Shown here: one piece after another, positions 24,650 through 36,319 of the stretch
How positions within the stretch are numbered: the stretch's first letter is position 1
Layout of the letters: each line of letters starts with the position of its first letter
NCBI GenBank assembly: GCA_028564705.1
Contig: JAPXFQ010002662.1
Coordinates: forward strand, 310,001 to 374,000
Direction: 5' to 3'
Length of the DNA stretch: 64,000 bases
Source of the DNA: Apricaphanius iberus
Lineage: Eukaryota > Chordata > Actinopteri > Cyprinodontiformes > Aphaniidae
Translations under genes and position numbers: made by a program
The notes under the pieces: model-generated
What the model was told of the DNA's origin: nothing
Databases searched by the model: none
The model's input: the letters and a program-made list of their open reading frames with translations, nothing else

Positions 24650-25730
24650 TTAGAGGCTGGAACAGAAGTTTAGCTTTAACATTTAGTTTCCCTAAAGCCT
24701 GTTTTAGCATGTGTTTGTTTATTATGAACAATATATAGGAACATTTCTGAAGGTGCAATAATTTATTGGGAGTGTTAACTATGGGTGTGAAATTTATTGT
24801 AATGCTTGTGTTTGTTGCTATTGGTTTTCTTGGTTTAGTATGTAAATGTTTTATGAGTTTTTACTTTTACGTATTTATTTGCATCAATTGATTTTCATTA
24901 ACTTACTTTAAAAAGTTAATACTGCAGTCTTTAAAAGAGATTCACAGCATCACAGGTTCTTCATACTTAACAATCAGCATGAACAACTTATCTAATTATG
25001 ACTCTCCTGGACTGTCTGTTGCCAAAAAGCTCTGTTGAAGTCCTGTCAGATGAAAACATACAGTTATATTTTAAGACAGTGAAGGCGTTTTTTTTCAGAC
25101 ATCTCTCCCAGAAAAACAATTAGCATGCACACTTGGTCACCTCCAACAGTGAACATTTTTGATATATTTCTTTAAACCTTTTATAACGCTATGTCCTCAT
25201 CCACCTAATTTCAGTTTGTTTAAACTTTTAAATAATTTATGTGTCAGCAGATTAAGTTCTTTTTCCCTTCGTAGTATAATTTTCACTTTCTTTTAGTAAG
25301 ACAAACGTAAGTTTAAAAGATGCTTTCATACCTGCTGACAGTTTGGACTGTGGACTTCAGTCTTCATTAGGTTCACCAGAACCAGACAGGACTCAGTCAA
25401 ATAAAAAAACACAAGAAATCACCCATAACAGATCATTGCAGGTGGATAACTCACATTATAAACAGGCAAGATAAATTAATCAACAACCGATATATTCAAG
25501 AAATTGATCAGGGAGTCCATCAAGTCCAGAATTCAAACAGGATGGGGGGGCATACCACACACCTGGGACTACATCTTCCAGCGGGGGTGTGAGGAGGACT
25601 GGCCTGACTGGTGGCGCTATCAAACTGTATTAACAAACATAATTTGTTGTACATAAGTGTTAAAAATTGGTATCTATAATTAAACTTTACGGCAAAGTGC
25701 ACATTATGACACTGCATTTGTTGCTATGAA
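24650..25730. other. Unassigned noncoding DNA
   Basis: AT-rich apart from a short GC-rich stretch at 25,540-25,612 of unknown nature. No gene. Confidence 0.4.
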
Positions 25731-25734
25731 GTAT

Positions 25735-25935
25735 GATCACACATCATAAACCTCTCTCTGTTCATTTCACCCAGTGCCAGATTTAACCCAGTCACAAACC
25801 AAGTTATTTTATCTTTAAAATTAATTGAAATGTAAAACAGAAACCTGCAGGTGTTTACGACCGATCTTTTATTAGCCACACAAACATCGTGCTTTACCTT
25901 CATCATTCAAACCTCTCCTTTTAACGAAAAAAGGC
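25735..25935 (+). repeat. Dispersed repeat family C, copy 1
   Basis: TGATCACACATCATAAACCT, TTCATTTCACCCAGTG, AAGCCACACAAACATC-like wording and CAAACCTCTCCT recur in the same order at 39,173-39,390. Class unknown. Confidence 0.6.
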
Positions 25936-26095
25936 AGCAGCGTGTTTGTAACTATGCTGTAGCTGAATATCTGTGGTGCGTTTAAGGAGCGTTCGAAAAG
26001 CTTGAGTTCAATAACGTAGGAAATTTAAATCTTATAACAAAAACACATAAAATAATATCATAAGCCAAAAACTTCTGTTTGATGGTGGATGTGGT

Positions 26096-26098
<3 letters not shown>

Positions 26099-26165
<67 letters not shown>

Positions 26166-26187
26166 GTATGTGTGTGTGTGTGTGTTC
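26099..26187. repeat. (TA)n(TG)n compound microsatellite
   Basis: About 31 TA units followed by a GT run. It is the source of the Ile/Tyr-repeat ORFs on the minus strand. Confidence 0.97.
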
Positions 26188-26464
26188 TGTTGTAAGTGCA
26201 GACATGCATATTTCTGCCCACAAACCTGTCATAAAATTTTAGTAAATAGGCATTAAAAAGATATTAAATGTCACTAATTCAAACCTGAAGAGCTGCCCTG
26301 GATAAGAGCATGGAAAGTAAAAATAGCAAAAAGGAATAAAGCATAAAAGCCATAAAAAATACAACATTAGAAATAGTCAAAAAATAACAAAACATCAATT
26401 CAGCATCATAATTGTTTATTCAAATGCAGCTATAAAAGGGATCATTTTAAAGTTTTGATTTAAA

Positions 26465-26680
26465 GCAGTTCAGTTTTTCACAAGCTTTGCAGTCGTCAGT
26501 TTGTTCCAGATATGAGAAGCATAGAGACTGAAAGCTGCATCTCCATGCTTGGTTCTGAGTCTAGGGATGATTAGTAGATTGGAGTTAGATTGGTTATTAT
26601 AGTGACAACCGGTCTTCACCATATTTTGGTGCTTAAGCCATTTAAAAACAAAAACAAAAAAAAACATCGTCCTACCGAGC
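26465..26680 (-). pseudogene. L2-like LINE ORF2 C-terminal fragment
   Basis: The minus strand reads SNLLIIPRLRTKHGDAAFSL then YASHIWNKL, the conserved C-terminal block of fish L2/CR1-like ORF2 proteins (LLxxPRxRxKxGDxAFSxxAPxxWNxLP). The catalytic RT region is absent. Confidence 0.6.
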
Positions 26681-26684
26681 CATG

Positions 26685-26800
26685 TTGGCTGTCAGTTTTA
26701 TGAATGTGAGTGTGAGTGGGGCTTCAATGTAAAGCGCTTTGAGTGGTTAGTATGACTAGAAAAGCGCTATATAAGTTCAGTCCATTTACCATTTAGTGAT
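26685..26800 (+). repeat. Common fish retroposon tail
   Basis: AAAGCGCTTTGAGTGGTTAG, then AGAAAAGCGCTATATAAG and a CATTTACCATTT end, a tail shared by many fish interspersed repeats. Confidence 0.55.
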
Positions 26801-26804
26801 TTAT

Positions 26805-26950
26805 AAACTAGTAGGAGTATTTTTGAAGTCTATTTACTGAGCTACAGGGAGCCAGTGTAAGGACTATAGAACTGGGGTGATGTGCTCTGGTTTCCTGATT
26901 CTGGTGAGGACTGAAGTGTACAGTCGAAAATTTCATCAGGTATGAACACA
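26805..26950 (-). repeat. LINE-related 3' UTR fragment
   Basis: TTATAAACTAGTAGGAGTAT, GAGCCAGTGTAAGGACTATA and ACTGGGGTGATGTGCTCTGG form a block widely repeated in fish genomes next to L2-like tails. Assigned from memory of the family. Confidence 0.4.
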
Positions 26951-27194
26951 TGTTAACGTTTGTCTTACTGGAAGAAAAATAACATTGTAACTTTAGGCAA
27001 GTACTATAGACCTGCTCTATTTGTGGGAATTAGTGACCACAAATACAGAACACGAACCGCATAAATCTGTGAATACTTGAGAACCCTCTTAAAAGGCTCT
27101 TTAACTGCCAATTTTTAATTTTATAATTATTAATTGAAACAACCTTAGCATTACCTTACGTATAGTTACGTGACTTCATCTCATCCAGAAGAAA

Positions 27195-27320
27195 ACAGCG
27201 CAACCAACGTAGCAGCTTTGTTACTATATTTAGCGAGTGTTTAGACTCCTATAGCGACTCTTAAAAAAAAGCGACTAGCAATAAATGTAGTGACTCCTTA
27301 TGGTGTTATTGGATGCTTTT
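27195..27320 (+). repeat. Dispersed repeat family D, copy 1
   Basis: AGCAGCTTTGTTACTATATT, AGCGAGTGTTTAGACTCCTA and GACTAGCAATAAATGTAG are paralleled at 38,985-39,090 (TAGCGATTTTGTTGCTATTT, GCCTAGCAATACATTTAGCG). An interspersed repeat of unknown class. Confidence 0.5.
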
Positions 27321-27479
27321 AGACTCTAATGTGGAGCACGTTACTGCTTTCACTGAGCAGCAGAGCAGCGGTTGAACCAACGCGCTTCCAGCCCAGCAAG
27401 CTATAGCTCCGCCCGCACTTGGGTCCTGCCCGTTGGAGCCGATATTAACCCCATTGAGTCCAGAATGTTGATACACAGC

Positions 27480-27575
27480 TTGAAGAAAAAATAATTTCTG
27501 TCTAAAATACAACTGCACACTAAAATCCCTGATTTCACTCACACCCCTCGTCACTTTCTCATTTGGTCTGCAGCA
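27480..27575 (+). repeat. Dispersed repeat family F, copy 2
   Basis: Matches 17,840-17,960, including CTGTCTAAAATACAACTGCA and GTCACTTTCTCATTTGGTCT. Confidence 0.5.
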
Positions 27576-27892
27576 CTGTCGTATAAGGTATGTCAGTCCA
27601 TATTTCTTCCTATTTCATATATCTTTAAGCTTAAGAAAATTAGAAAAATAGTGATGCATGGTGGCTTGAACAAGTAACTTTAAATTGATTACTGGTACGG
27701 AAATATTAAGACAAGATGTCAAGTAAGGAAAAGGGCTCATCTATTTGCAGTTCAGTATTCTCATTCTTATATAAATGCAGTTTCAGTAGCTTAAATACCT
27801 ACGTCCCATTCTACATAACATGCTTTTTGCTGGTGTATATAAAGCTTACTGGCTAAACTCCCAAGAGCGGAAATAAGGAGGACTGTAGATAT

Positions 27893-28228
27893 TACGGATG
27901 TCCAGATCAGATCACATGATCTGAGATCGGGCCTAACCACGTGGTTTCAGACTAGATTGGAATTGGATGTTACCTTCCGTTTAGGACTCGGATATATATA
28001 TATATATATGATTTAGTTTATTTAACTTGAGGTGCATTTTGTTTTTATGTTAGACTTTTTTATATTCACTGCTGCAATAAAGTAACATTCTGAATATTTT
28101 TCTTCGCTCTTCTTTATTGTTTTTTTTAATATATTATAGATGCATCAGATCAGGACCCGGTATCAGTAGATACTTGAAACCAAATGACTCAGACTAGAGG
28201 AAAAAAAAAACTGATCAGGGACATCCTA
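27893..28228 (+). mobile_element. hAT-type MITE
   Basis: The ends are imperfect inverted repeats: GGATGTCCAGATCAGATCAC on the left, CTGATCAGGGACATCC on the right. Inside are the diagnostic phrases CACGTGGTTTCAGACTAGAT, GCAATAAAGTAACATTCTGA and GATGCATCAGATCAGGACCC of a very abundant fish MITE that has GGGATGTCC ends. A short TA repeat sits at 27,992-28,008. Confidence 0.7.
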
Positions 28229-28249
28229 GTAGATATTACATTCTAGTAT

Positions 28250-30345
28250 GTAGTCATGTGATCATCACCGAAGCAAACAAGAAGGGGCTCATAGGCGATC
28301 GTTGATGGAGTCCCACCTCCACCTTGAACTCCTCTGTCACTCCTACAGTACACCCCAGCTCTCTCACAGCTCTCATACATGTCCCGCACCACTCTAACAT
28401 ACTTCTCTGCAACGCCAGACTGCGTCATTCAAAACCAAAGGTCTTCTCTTGGCACCCTGTCATATGTTTTCTCTAAATCTACAAAGACACAATGCAGCTC
28501 TCTCTGACCTTCTCTGTACTCCATCAGCATCCTTATAGCAAAAATTGCCTCTCTAGTAATCGTTCTTGGTATGCAACCGTACTACTGCTCACAAATGCTC
28601 ACCTCTGTCTGAAGCCTAGCTTCCACAACTCTTTCCCACAGCTTCATTGTATGACTCACTAACTTTATTCTTCTGTAGCTGCCACAGTTCTGTACATCTC
28701 CCTTGTTTCTAGAAATCGACGCTAGAACGCTTTTCTTCCACTTCTTAGGCATCTTCTCCGTCTTCAATGTCCTGTTGAAGAACATAGTCAAAAACTCTAC
28801 TGCCACCTCTCCTAAACACTTCCATACCTCCACAGGTATGTCATTAAGATCAACTGCCATCCCTGTCTTCATCCTCTACAAAGCTTTCCTCACTTCATCC
28901 TTAATAGTTTCAGCTACTTCCTGATCCACAAAAGTCACCTCTTCTATTCTACATTCTCTCTTATTTTCCTCATTCATTAGCTCTTCAAAGTACTCTTTCC
29001 ATCTTCCCATCACACTATTGGCACATGTCAGTACATTTCCATCCCTATCCTCGATTACCCTTACCCGTTGCACATCCTTTTCATCTCTGTCTCTCTGCCT
29101 CACCAACCTATATAAATTATTCTCTCCCTACTTACTGTCCAACCTAGCATACAGGTCATCATATGCCCTTTGTTTGGCCTCTGCCACCTCTACTTTCACC
29201 ATACACTCCATCTATCTGTACTCCTGTCTGCTTTCTCAGTCCTCTCAGTCTCCAACTTCTTCTTTGCTAACTTCTTTCTCTGTATATGTTCATGGAATTC
29301 ATTGCTTCACCACCAAGTCTCCTTATCTACTTTCCACCTTCCAGATGACACACCAAGTGCCCTCCTTCCTGTCTCTCTAATCAGATTAGCTGTAGCTGTC
29401 CAGTCATCAGGGAGCACCTCCTTGCCACCAAGAGCCACTTTCATCTTCTCCCTATAAAACCTCACAGCACTCTTCATTTTTCAGTTTCTACCAATTGGTC
29501 CTCTGTTCTGTCTTTGTTCCCTTCATTTTCCTCACCATCAGTTTCATCCAACAGACCACCATCCTATGCTGTCTAGCTACACTCTCGCCCACCACTACTT
29601 TGTAGTCAGTAAACTCCTTCAGATCACAACATCTACATAAGATGTAATCTTATACCTCATACCTCCACTATAATAAGTCACCTTACTGTATGTCAATGCC
29701 TCTTCTGGAAGAAAGTGTTTACAACACCCATTTCCATCCTTTTTGCAAAGCCTACCACCATCTGTCCTTCTTCGTTTGTATCCTGGATACCAAGCCTGCC
29801 CATCACTTCCTCATCAGCTCTGCTCCCTTCACCAACATGTCCGATAAAGTATGCACCAATCACCACCCTCTCAACTCTCGGTAAACCCTGCATCAAATCA
29901 TGTAGTTCACTCCAGAATTTCGGATTCTCTTTTAACTCACATCCTACCTGTGGGGCATAAGCACTAACAACATTGATCATTATTCCTTCTATTTCAATCT
30001 TCAGGCTCATCAGCCTACGTTGACACTGTTTTCACTTCCAGAACATTCCTAGCAAATTCCTCCTTTAAGATAACTTCAACTCCATTTCTTTTTCCATGTA
30101 CCCCATGGTAGAACAACTTCAACCCTTCTCCTAAGCTGCTAGCCTTGCTCCTTCTCCACATTTCCTATCCTGAACACACAGACTAACCACTTTTCACTTT
30201 TGCATCATGTCCACCAGCTCTCTAACTTTACCTGTCATAATTCCAACATTCAAAGCCCCTACTCTTGAATTTCTTCTTCTCTCTCTACTAACCAAAACGC
30301 CTTCCTCCTCTCCTCCCTCGACCAACAGTTGTCGTGTTTCCACCG
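28250..30345 (-). pseudogene. RTE-clade LINE: endonuclease plus partial reverse transcriptase
   Basis: Minus strand, reading right to left. The apurinic-endonuclease domain (about 30,320-29,550) shows VVSAYAPQVGCELKENPKFW, RVVIGAYFIGHVGEG and GQMVVGFAKRMEMGVVNTFF. The linker carries ARQRDRDEKD-type sequence (about 29,106-28,876). The reverse transcriptase (about 28,872-28,255) shows DIPVEVWKCLGE, MPKKWKKSVLASI, NKGDVQNCGSYRRI and VFVDLEKTYDRVP with the first catalytic aspartate. Near 28,330-28,260, in another frame, come EVGLHQRSP and MSPFLFA. The sequence stops before the YADD box. In the endonuclease, the position normally read as GADLNGH is GAYFIGH, so the conserved Asp and Asn are lost. 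Multiple frameshifts and stops make it dead. Upstream sequence to about 30,590 may be its 5' UTR. Confidence 0.9.
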
Positions 30346-30496
30346 GCAACCTGTGGGCCTTGACCGATCCGGTATGCTGTTTATGTTTGTGATTTGTATA
30401 GTTCCTTTGGCTGTGGTTTTATGTCGGATGACCTTTCTGAAAAAACCTTGTGTATATATACGGACTTGGGACCAGTAAAAGAATTCACTGGCATTA

Positions 30497-30792
30497 TTTC
30501 CACTATTGGAACGTCGGGATAATTTGACCAGATCTTTTTCTGATGGGGTAATCTCTTTGCCAGCTCCTCTCAGCCACCATGTCTCCATACACAATTGACC
30601 CTCTTAAGTAATCAGCTATAGACATCCGCAAACCACACAGTTTCAGCAGCAAGTACCGTCACTGATCAGCGTAAAAGATGCCCAGAGCAGCAGAGATAAC
30701 AACTGAGTCCACTTTGTAGCAGCAAGGCTTGTTGCTGCATTTCTGTTTGATCTGACTTGATCGGGTCCTGACCCTGAAGTTCCAATAGTGGA
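30497..30792. mobile_element. MITE with 16-bp inverted ends
   Basis: TTTCCACTATTGGAAC at 30,497-30,512 is exactly complementary to GTTCCAATAGTGGAAA at 30,777-30,792. The flanks and interior (GGGTCCTGACC) are those of a common fish MITE with a GCGTTTCCACTA end. No clear target duplication was resolved. Confidence 0.6.
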
Positions 30793-30799
30793 AACGCGC

Positions 30800-31640
30800 C
30801 TAATGAGGAATGCAGTTGAACACCCAATCCTCAACTGCTAGAAGTCTGAAACACAATTTCCCCATCCATTTTTACAAATCTTTCTTCCTAACACATAGGA
30901 GTGGGAATGAAACCTGAGAACTTAGAAGATTATAAATACGGAGTTGAATAACCCGACTTATTAGAGCTGAAACAGGAAAACAGAGGCCTCACTGGAATTC
31001 TGGTGACCTTTTTTTGGTGTTAATCAATTTGGAGAACGGCTGGATGGCCTAGCCTTAGGCCGCAATATTCACATACACACATTGACACACACACACTTTC
31101 GAACAGAGAGAGCGAGAGAGGGGGGAAATGTCAAAGAACCCAGTGTATCTCCCAGACCAAAAGGGCCCTCACTTGTTCGTTACATGACATCCCTCCAAAA
31201 ATGATTTGTGTGTGCGTGTGAGAGTGTGTGTGAGACCTTTTACCCAGAACTTGAGTGCTTCTGTCAGCTTCAACTGTCTCCCAAGGCACACAGCAGTGTT
31301 TCATTAAAAAAAGGCCGTCAGAGGCAGGAGAACGTGTCTTTAGCTTCTCTTATTTTGGTTCTCAATGTTCTCTTTATCTCTCTTGTCCCCCTCTCTCCTC
31401 CTAACTGCTGTTTTGACAGTGATTGTGGGCGTGGCAAAAGAAAGGCTGCTAAAGAAATGTGTCTGTCCATCAGACTGTCTGTCTGTTTGTCAAATTTTAG
31501 GCCGATAAATTGTTGGGGGAGCGGGTGTGATGATGCATCAGACCCAACCAAATTCTCCCCTAAGCGTCCCTCTGCCTCTTCCTCCCTCTGCTTGCGTACT
31601 TTTCAATTTTTCCGACATGCATTAAAACCCAAATGAAGGG
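30800..31640. other. Noncoding DNA with conserved-looking patches
   Basis: No gene. Purine/CA simple sequence lies at 31,070-31,120. The stretch 31,400-31,620 (GGCGTGGCAAAAGAAAGGC, GTGATGATGCATCAGACCC) is repeat-free and balanced in composition, which could indicate constraint, but its open frame is not convincing. Confidence 0.3.
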
Positions 31641-31720
31641 AAAAGCCACAATTTCAAAGATAAGATTTTTTTCATTTGAATATGAATACAAGTTGGTTTT
31701 GCGTGTATGTGTGTTTCAAG

Positions 31721-31724
<4 letters not shown>

Positions 31725-31802
<78 letters not shown>
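31725..31802. repeat. (AT)n microsatellite
   Basis: About 39 uninterrupted AT units, next to a GT-rich edge. It produces Ile/Tyr ORFs in several frames. Confidence 0.98.
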
Positions 31803-31804
<2 letters not shown>

Positions 31805-31805
<1 letters not shown>

Positions 31806-32990
31806 CACATTTTCTTTTGCATGCTGGGAGCATTGTCGCTCCATCAAGTTTTGCTTTTGTAGCAGCTAGACTTATCAGCCTATCAGAGAGGACCGGTGGC
31901 AGCTGCGATGTTGGCGTCTGGTGATCTGTTATTCTTGCGCCATGCCTGTAATCTTTTTCCACCAGGATGTCAAAGCCTGTAATAGAAACACATCACTGAA
32001 GGGAGTAAAAAAAAAGCACAAATGAGACCAAAATGAAAACATTGGGAAATCGAAAAACAAAAAATGGCAACTTGAGCAGCAGTTTGCATCAGCTTCACAG
32101 TACAAACAACACATGAAATCTTGCCTCTCTAGATCAGGCACTTAAGAACATCCAAGTTTTGAATTCAAACAGTAACCGATAAGAATGGAGACTTCATAAA
32201 TAATCTGAGTTATTTAGTTTAAAGAAGTAATATGCAATCAGTGGGGCTTTCGATGTTGATGATACGGCTCCCCACCCAGGGCATCCTTCTACATGTTGGC
32301 GGAATGAGCAATCAAAGAATTAAAAAAAGGGTTAACTGTCAGTTGAGATCCTTGTCAAATTTTGTGCAAACCATGTAAGAAAATCTGTATATGCAACTCA
32401 ACGATCTAATGAGCGTGAAGAAAAGAGACATTTGTTATTTTTCTGGAGTTCATTTGATAATTTCGAGGTTAAAACTTTAAAGCAAGTTTTAACCTGGACT
32501 TTTTTCATTTTACTCTGAAATCAGTTTAAAAATAAATGTAAAAAAAACTAGAGGCTTATAAAATTAATTATGTTTGTATAAAAAAATACAACAAAATTTG
32601 AAATATATTTTGAGCAATTGTATACCCCAAGATTGGGAAAAAAAAATGCAAATCCCAATACAGTTGTCTCCCTCCATTTGGCAGTTCAGTATTTTGGGAT
32701 TCACCTATTTCTATTTCTATTTATCTGTGGAAGATACAGTAGCTCAAAATTATGCAATTGAAAGACAATGCAACTGGAGAGGAGTAATTACTTGGCGCAG
32801 GACTGTTCTACCTTAGTGCAATGCTCCATTTATAAAGAAGCCAATTGATTGACTGTACCCCTAAGAGCGGATATAATTGTCAGTGGTGGTACTCATTTAC
32901 TGGTCTTTTTTTATTTTTCTGTATTCTCTGGCATGAAAAAATGGTTTCTGAGTCGGTTTCTGTGATAAAAAATCCTTCCACTCTCCTTTT
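31805..32990. other. Unassigned AT-rich DNA
   Basis: No gene or element recognised. Confidence 0.4.
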
Positions 32991-32994
32991 TCAG

Positions 32995-33113
32995 TGTGTT
33001 CCAGTTCTGGGCGGCAGTGGGCATGGAGAAACTAACAGAAGTTGGAGCTGATCACTGGTTACCCAAAATCAGAGGACGAGCTAACTGCATCACCAATGGC
33101 CAGGAGGCCCGTG
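32995..33113 (+). CDS. Candidate internal exon (unknown protein)
   Basis: A strong acceptor (CTCTCCTTTTTCAG, AG at 32,993-32,994) is followed by 119 nt. Only the frame starting after one base is open; it begins VFQFWAAVGMEKLTEVGADH. The possible donor GTACGC at 33,114 is weak. I do not recognise the peptide. Direct joining to the 37,208 candidate exon runs into a stop, so the two are not neighbours in one message. It could equally be the start of an unknown repeat, since AACTTGGAGAACTTTAAACG-type sequence follows. Confidence 0.25.
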
Positions 33114-33114
33114 G

Positions 33115-34000
33115 TACGCAGCTACCGCAGCCATTGTTGGGCTAGGCTAGGCTAGCATCACCGACCCCCTTCCCTCATCGACACGTATACAACTTGGAGA
33201 ACTTTAAACGTACATAAGGTCTATTTTTGCAGAGGCAAATTAGTTAGGATAACTACTTTTAAAGGTGTTTCCCTTTTATTGTTAACTTGTATGAGTTTTC
33301 ATTCTCCTATCTTTGGGTAAACCGGGCCTCGGCCTGAAATTTTAATCAGTGTTTTCAAAAGACTTTTCCCAACAAAGAGTCGTTTAAATCCTGTAATTTG
33401 AGCTACTCAATCAGACAGGAGTTGTCTTTTTTTGTTTAATGTTTAATACATTTATTTTAGCCACTCTAAACGTCCCACGTGCGTTGCAGAGAGCTAAAGC
33501 TAACAAGCACGTCTTGGTTTAGGCCGGCACTTCATAAACTAAAATCACTATTAACGGTTCAAACAGAACTTGGTTTAAAAATAGATTGTTTAAGAAACTA
33601 ATCTAATTAGCCGTGTTTGAACTCGCCTTATTTGATCAAAATACGGGAATTAGATTGTTTCACTGTCGTGACCAATCCATGAATTAAGTCATTCTCCAAA
33701 GGTAAATTACTCACGTCCAAATAATTTTTAAACATAATATGTCTTAATCCAAAGAATGTTTTGCATTTTCTTACATAACTTATTGGTTTAGAGGTAAACC
33801 ACAGGTGCTAAATTAGTTAAACTAATTACAATTAGTGAAACTAATTCAACTTTCATTCCATCATCTGCAAATCAAGCCTTCGTTCTTAAAGGAGCCAGAC
33901 TCCTCCAGAATCATATCAGAATTCATTGTTTATCATCTTACTACATATCCATCTTTTTGTGTTCTTTTATCTTTAACTATTCATTTATTTTAATCAGTAG
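33115..34000. other. Unassigned noncoding DNA
   Basis: A GGCTAGGCTAGGCTAGC short repeat occurs at 33,140. Otherwise AT-rich and unrecognised. Confidence 0.35.
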
Positions 34001-34002
34001 TT

Positions 34003-35450
34003 CAATTCAATTCAATTCAGTTTATTTATATAGCGCCATTTCACAACAGATGTCATCTCAAGGCACTTTACAAAAAGAGTTATTACAATACAATGTTTAG
34101 TGTAGAAATTACAGAACCACAGAAGATTGCGTCGTGGAATTCTCAGCAATCCCTCATACTGAGCAAGCATGCAGCGACAGTGGGAAGGAAAAACTCTTTT
34201 AACAGGAAACCTCCGGCAGAACCAGGCTCAGCACAAGCGGTATCTGCCGCGACCGTCTGTGGCTTGGAGAATACATAACAGAGACACAGAAAGAGCAATA
34301 GAACTGATGCAGAAGTTTGTTGCAGGACGTGGAGAATTTTCCGTCACTGCAATGCATCTTAGTCAGGGTCGTCAAGCAGGGCTAATCCGGAGCACCTACT
34401 ATAATAGAAAACAGGTTAGTGCTTGAATTGACAGCACATCATGCAGTTGGGGAGAAGTAGGAGAGAAAGTAGGAACAGACCCTAATAATGTCCTCCAACA
34501 GCCTAGCCTAAAGCAGCATAGCTACTAACATTAACCTGTCTCCTAGCTACTAGGAGACCTGGCTACCAACACTCTGTCTGAGTCCTCCTGACCCGTGGAC
34601 GGTGTAGGGCCGGTAACGGCCCCCGTCATGCCGGGGTCTTCTCGGAGTCGGGTTGTTTGAGAATGCAGCCCAAAGTGGGTGGTAAACTCCATCTAAGGCT
34701 AAATACCGGCACGAGACCGATAGTCGACAACTATCTTAAGGAAAAATAGACAGAACTGAGAGGACAGAGTTGAAGAGGGCGAGAAACGTTTAAGAGATAA
34801 ACGGGTGGGGTCCGCACAGTCTGCCCGGGGGATTCAACCCGGCAGGTAATGGGCGGCCGCACTGTGCGGGAGGATCCCATTGAGGGACCCCTCTCGGCCT
34901 GGCTGGCCCCTGTGGGGAACATTTCTTCCGCGGCGGTAAGCCGCGACCGGCTCCGATCTTTACCTGGCTTACATTAATCTATCTCTACCTAGCTACTCTA
35001 ACTCTTCCTATCTCTTCCTAACTTTTGACACTCTGCCTGACTACTAACATTAACCTGTCTCTTCCTATCTACCTGTCTGACCTGACTCTAACTACCTATA
35101 AACATATCTCTAACTGTAAGCTTTGTCAAAGAGGAAAGTTTTTAGCCTAGTTTTAAAGATAGACAAATTGTCTGCTTCACGACCAACCCTGGGAGCCGGT
35201 TCCATAGGAGGGGAGCCTGATAGCTGAAAGATCTGCCACCCATTCTACTTTTAGAAATCCTAGGAACTACCAGTAAACCTGCAGTCTGAGAGCGAAGGTC
35301 TCTGTTAGGAGTGTGTTCTTTTTCTAGCTTGGTGATTAAAATGTTTTTCTTGTTTTTCCTGTAAATAAGTTTTGTATTTTTGAAAGTATCTGTTGTCGTT
35401 TCTTGTTCATCACACACATATGGCAAGGTTTATGGTCAATAGACCTTCAG
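34003..35450 (-). mobile_element. L2-like LINE 3' half, carrying a 28S insert
   Basis: The minus strand carries, from right to left, an ORF2 C-terminus (about 35,320-35,140: RDLRSQTAGLLVVPRISKSR, then SFSYQAPLLWNRLPG). A long 3' UTR follows. It ends with GTGCCTTGAGATGACATCTG and a GAATTGAATTGAA tail at 34,003-34,075. The same UTR end is seen in plus orientation at 23,700-24,085. The UTR is interrupted by 28S rRNA sequence in the opposite orientation (34,581-34,956). Low-complexity CTAACTCTTCCTATCT repeats flank that insert. The catalytic RT is missing. Confidence 0.7.
34581..34956 (+). pseudogene. 28S rRNA fragment (D1-D3 region)
   Basis: Clear 28S rRNA order: GTGGACGGTGTAGGGCCGGT, GTCTTCTCGGAGTCGGGTTG, GAATGCAGCCCAAAGTGGGT, AACTCCATCTAAGGCTAAAT, ACCGGCACGAGACCGATAGT, ATAAACGGGTGGGGTCCGCA, GGATTCAACCCGGC, and finally TTCCGCGGCGGTAAGCCGCG with CGACCGGCTCC. 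Divergence is modest, with small deletions, and the hypervariable part is much shortened. It covers a more 3' portion of 28S than the older copy at 3,399-3,640. Not a functional rRNA gene: it is partial and sits in LINE sequence. Confidence 0.92.
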
Positions 35451-35454
35451 ATTA

Positions 35455-36300
35455 TGAGACTGACATAGACATTTGGCTATTAAAATAGTTACTGATACAG
35501 GTCGTGCCCCGAATGATAATAATTTTCTATTAATTATTAATCTTATTGACTGCCATATGCAGTCCCTTGACTATTAATAGCCAAATAGCTACATTTTTGA
35601 TAGCCCCAACATCTTCTTCCGTGGGTAAAAAATGTAGCGTTGATGTCCTATCTCCAAAATACTGAATGTTTTCTACAGTGTTATGTCATTTCTAATTGTT
35701 AGCGTCTAGTAGCTGCAAGGCCAATGGATACAAATGGTCACTGTGACATTGAAAGGGCTGGCTTTTTCTGACTCAGCCATTTTCTGGTCTATTTTCTTTC
35801 TGTAAGCGATGCAGGGAATGGAGTTTGGAGAAAATATTCACATGCAGGATGCTTAACCAACTCAGAGTGACTGATTATAAAAAAAACAGTTTTCATTATT
35901 TTTGACCTGTTAAAAATACACAGTTGTGGGCTTTCTTGGAATGTTTTTGGGTATTTGTGGAATTTAGTTAACCCCTGTGAATACAACCAGACAACTTTAT
36001 GTTGGCTTGTCAAACTAGAGCAGAACAGTTTCATATTTGCCTGCATTTTTTTTGTTAACATTTCATTAAGACTCCTGCTTCATGTATTTTATAACATAGA
36101 GTGAAGCACTTAAAAGGGCTATAAATGTAAAATTTTAATGCTTATTGATTACTGACTGGTGGAACTATTTCTCTGGTATACATTTAAAGAGACAGATGAG
36201 CAGATATTTTTGCTAGTATAGTATATATAAGAGCAAAAGGAGGGTTTGTCCATGATATAATTTATGTAAGAACAGCCTCTGCATGTAATGCACTTGTGAA
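35455..36300. other. Unassigned AT-rich DNA
   Basis: No gene or clear element. Confidence 0.4.
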
Positions 36301-36319
36301 AATGATGAGTCTATACCCT

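Noticed and set aside
28703..29457. Plus-strand ORFs of 73-120 codons
   Set aside because: Antisense shadows of the minus-strand RTE LINE.
31622..31962. Ile/Tyr-repeat proteins on both strands
   Set aside because: Pure translations of the (AT)n microsatellite; same for 25,982-26,232.
34581..34956. Functional 28S rRNA gene
   Set aside because: Only about 376 bp, with deletions and substitutions, inside a LINE and without the rest of the rDNA unit.
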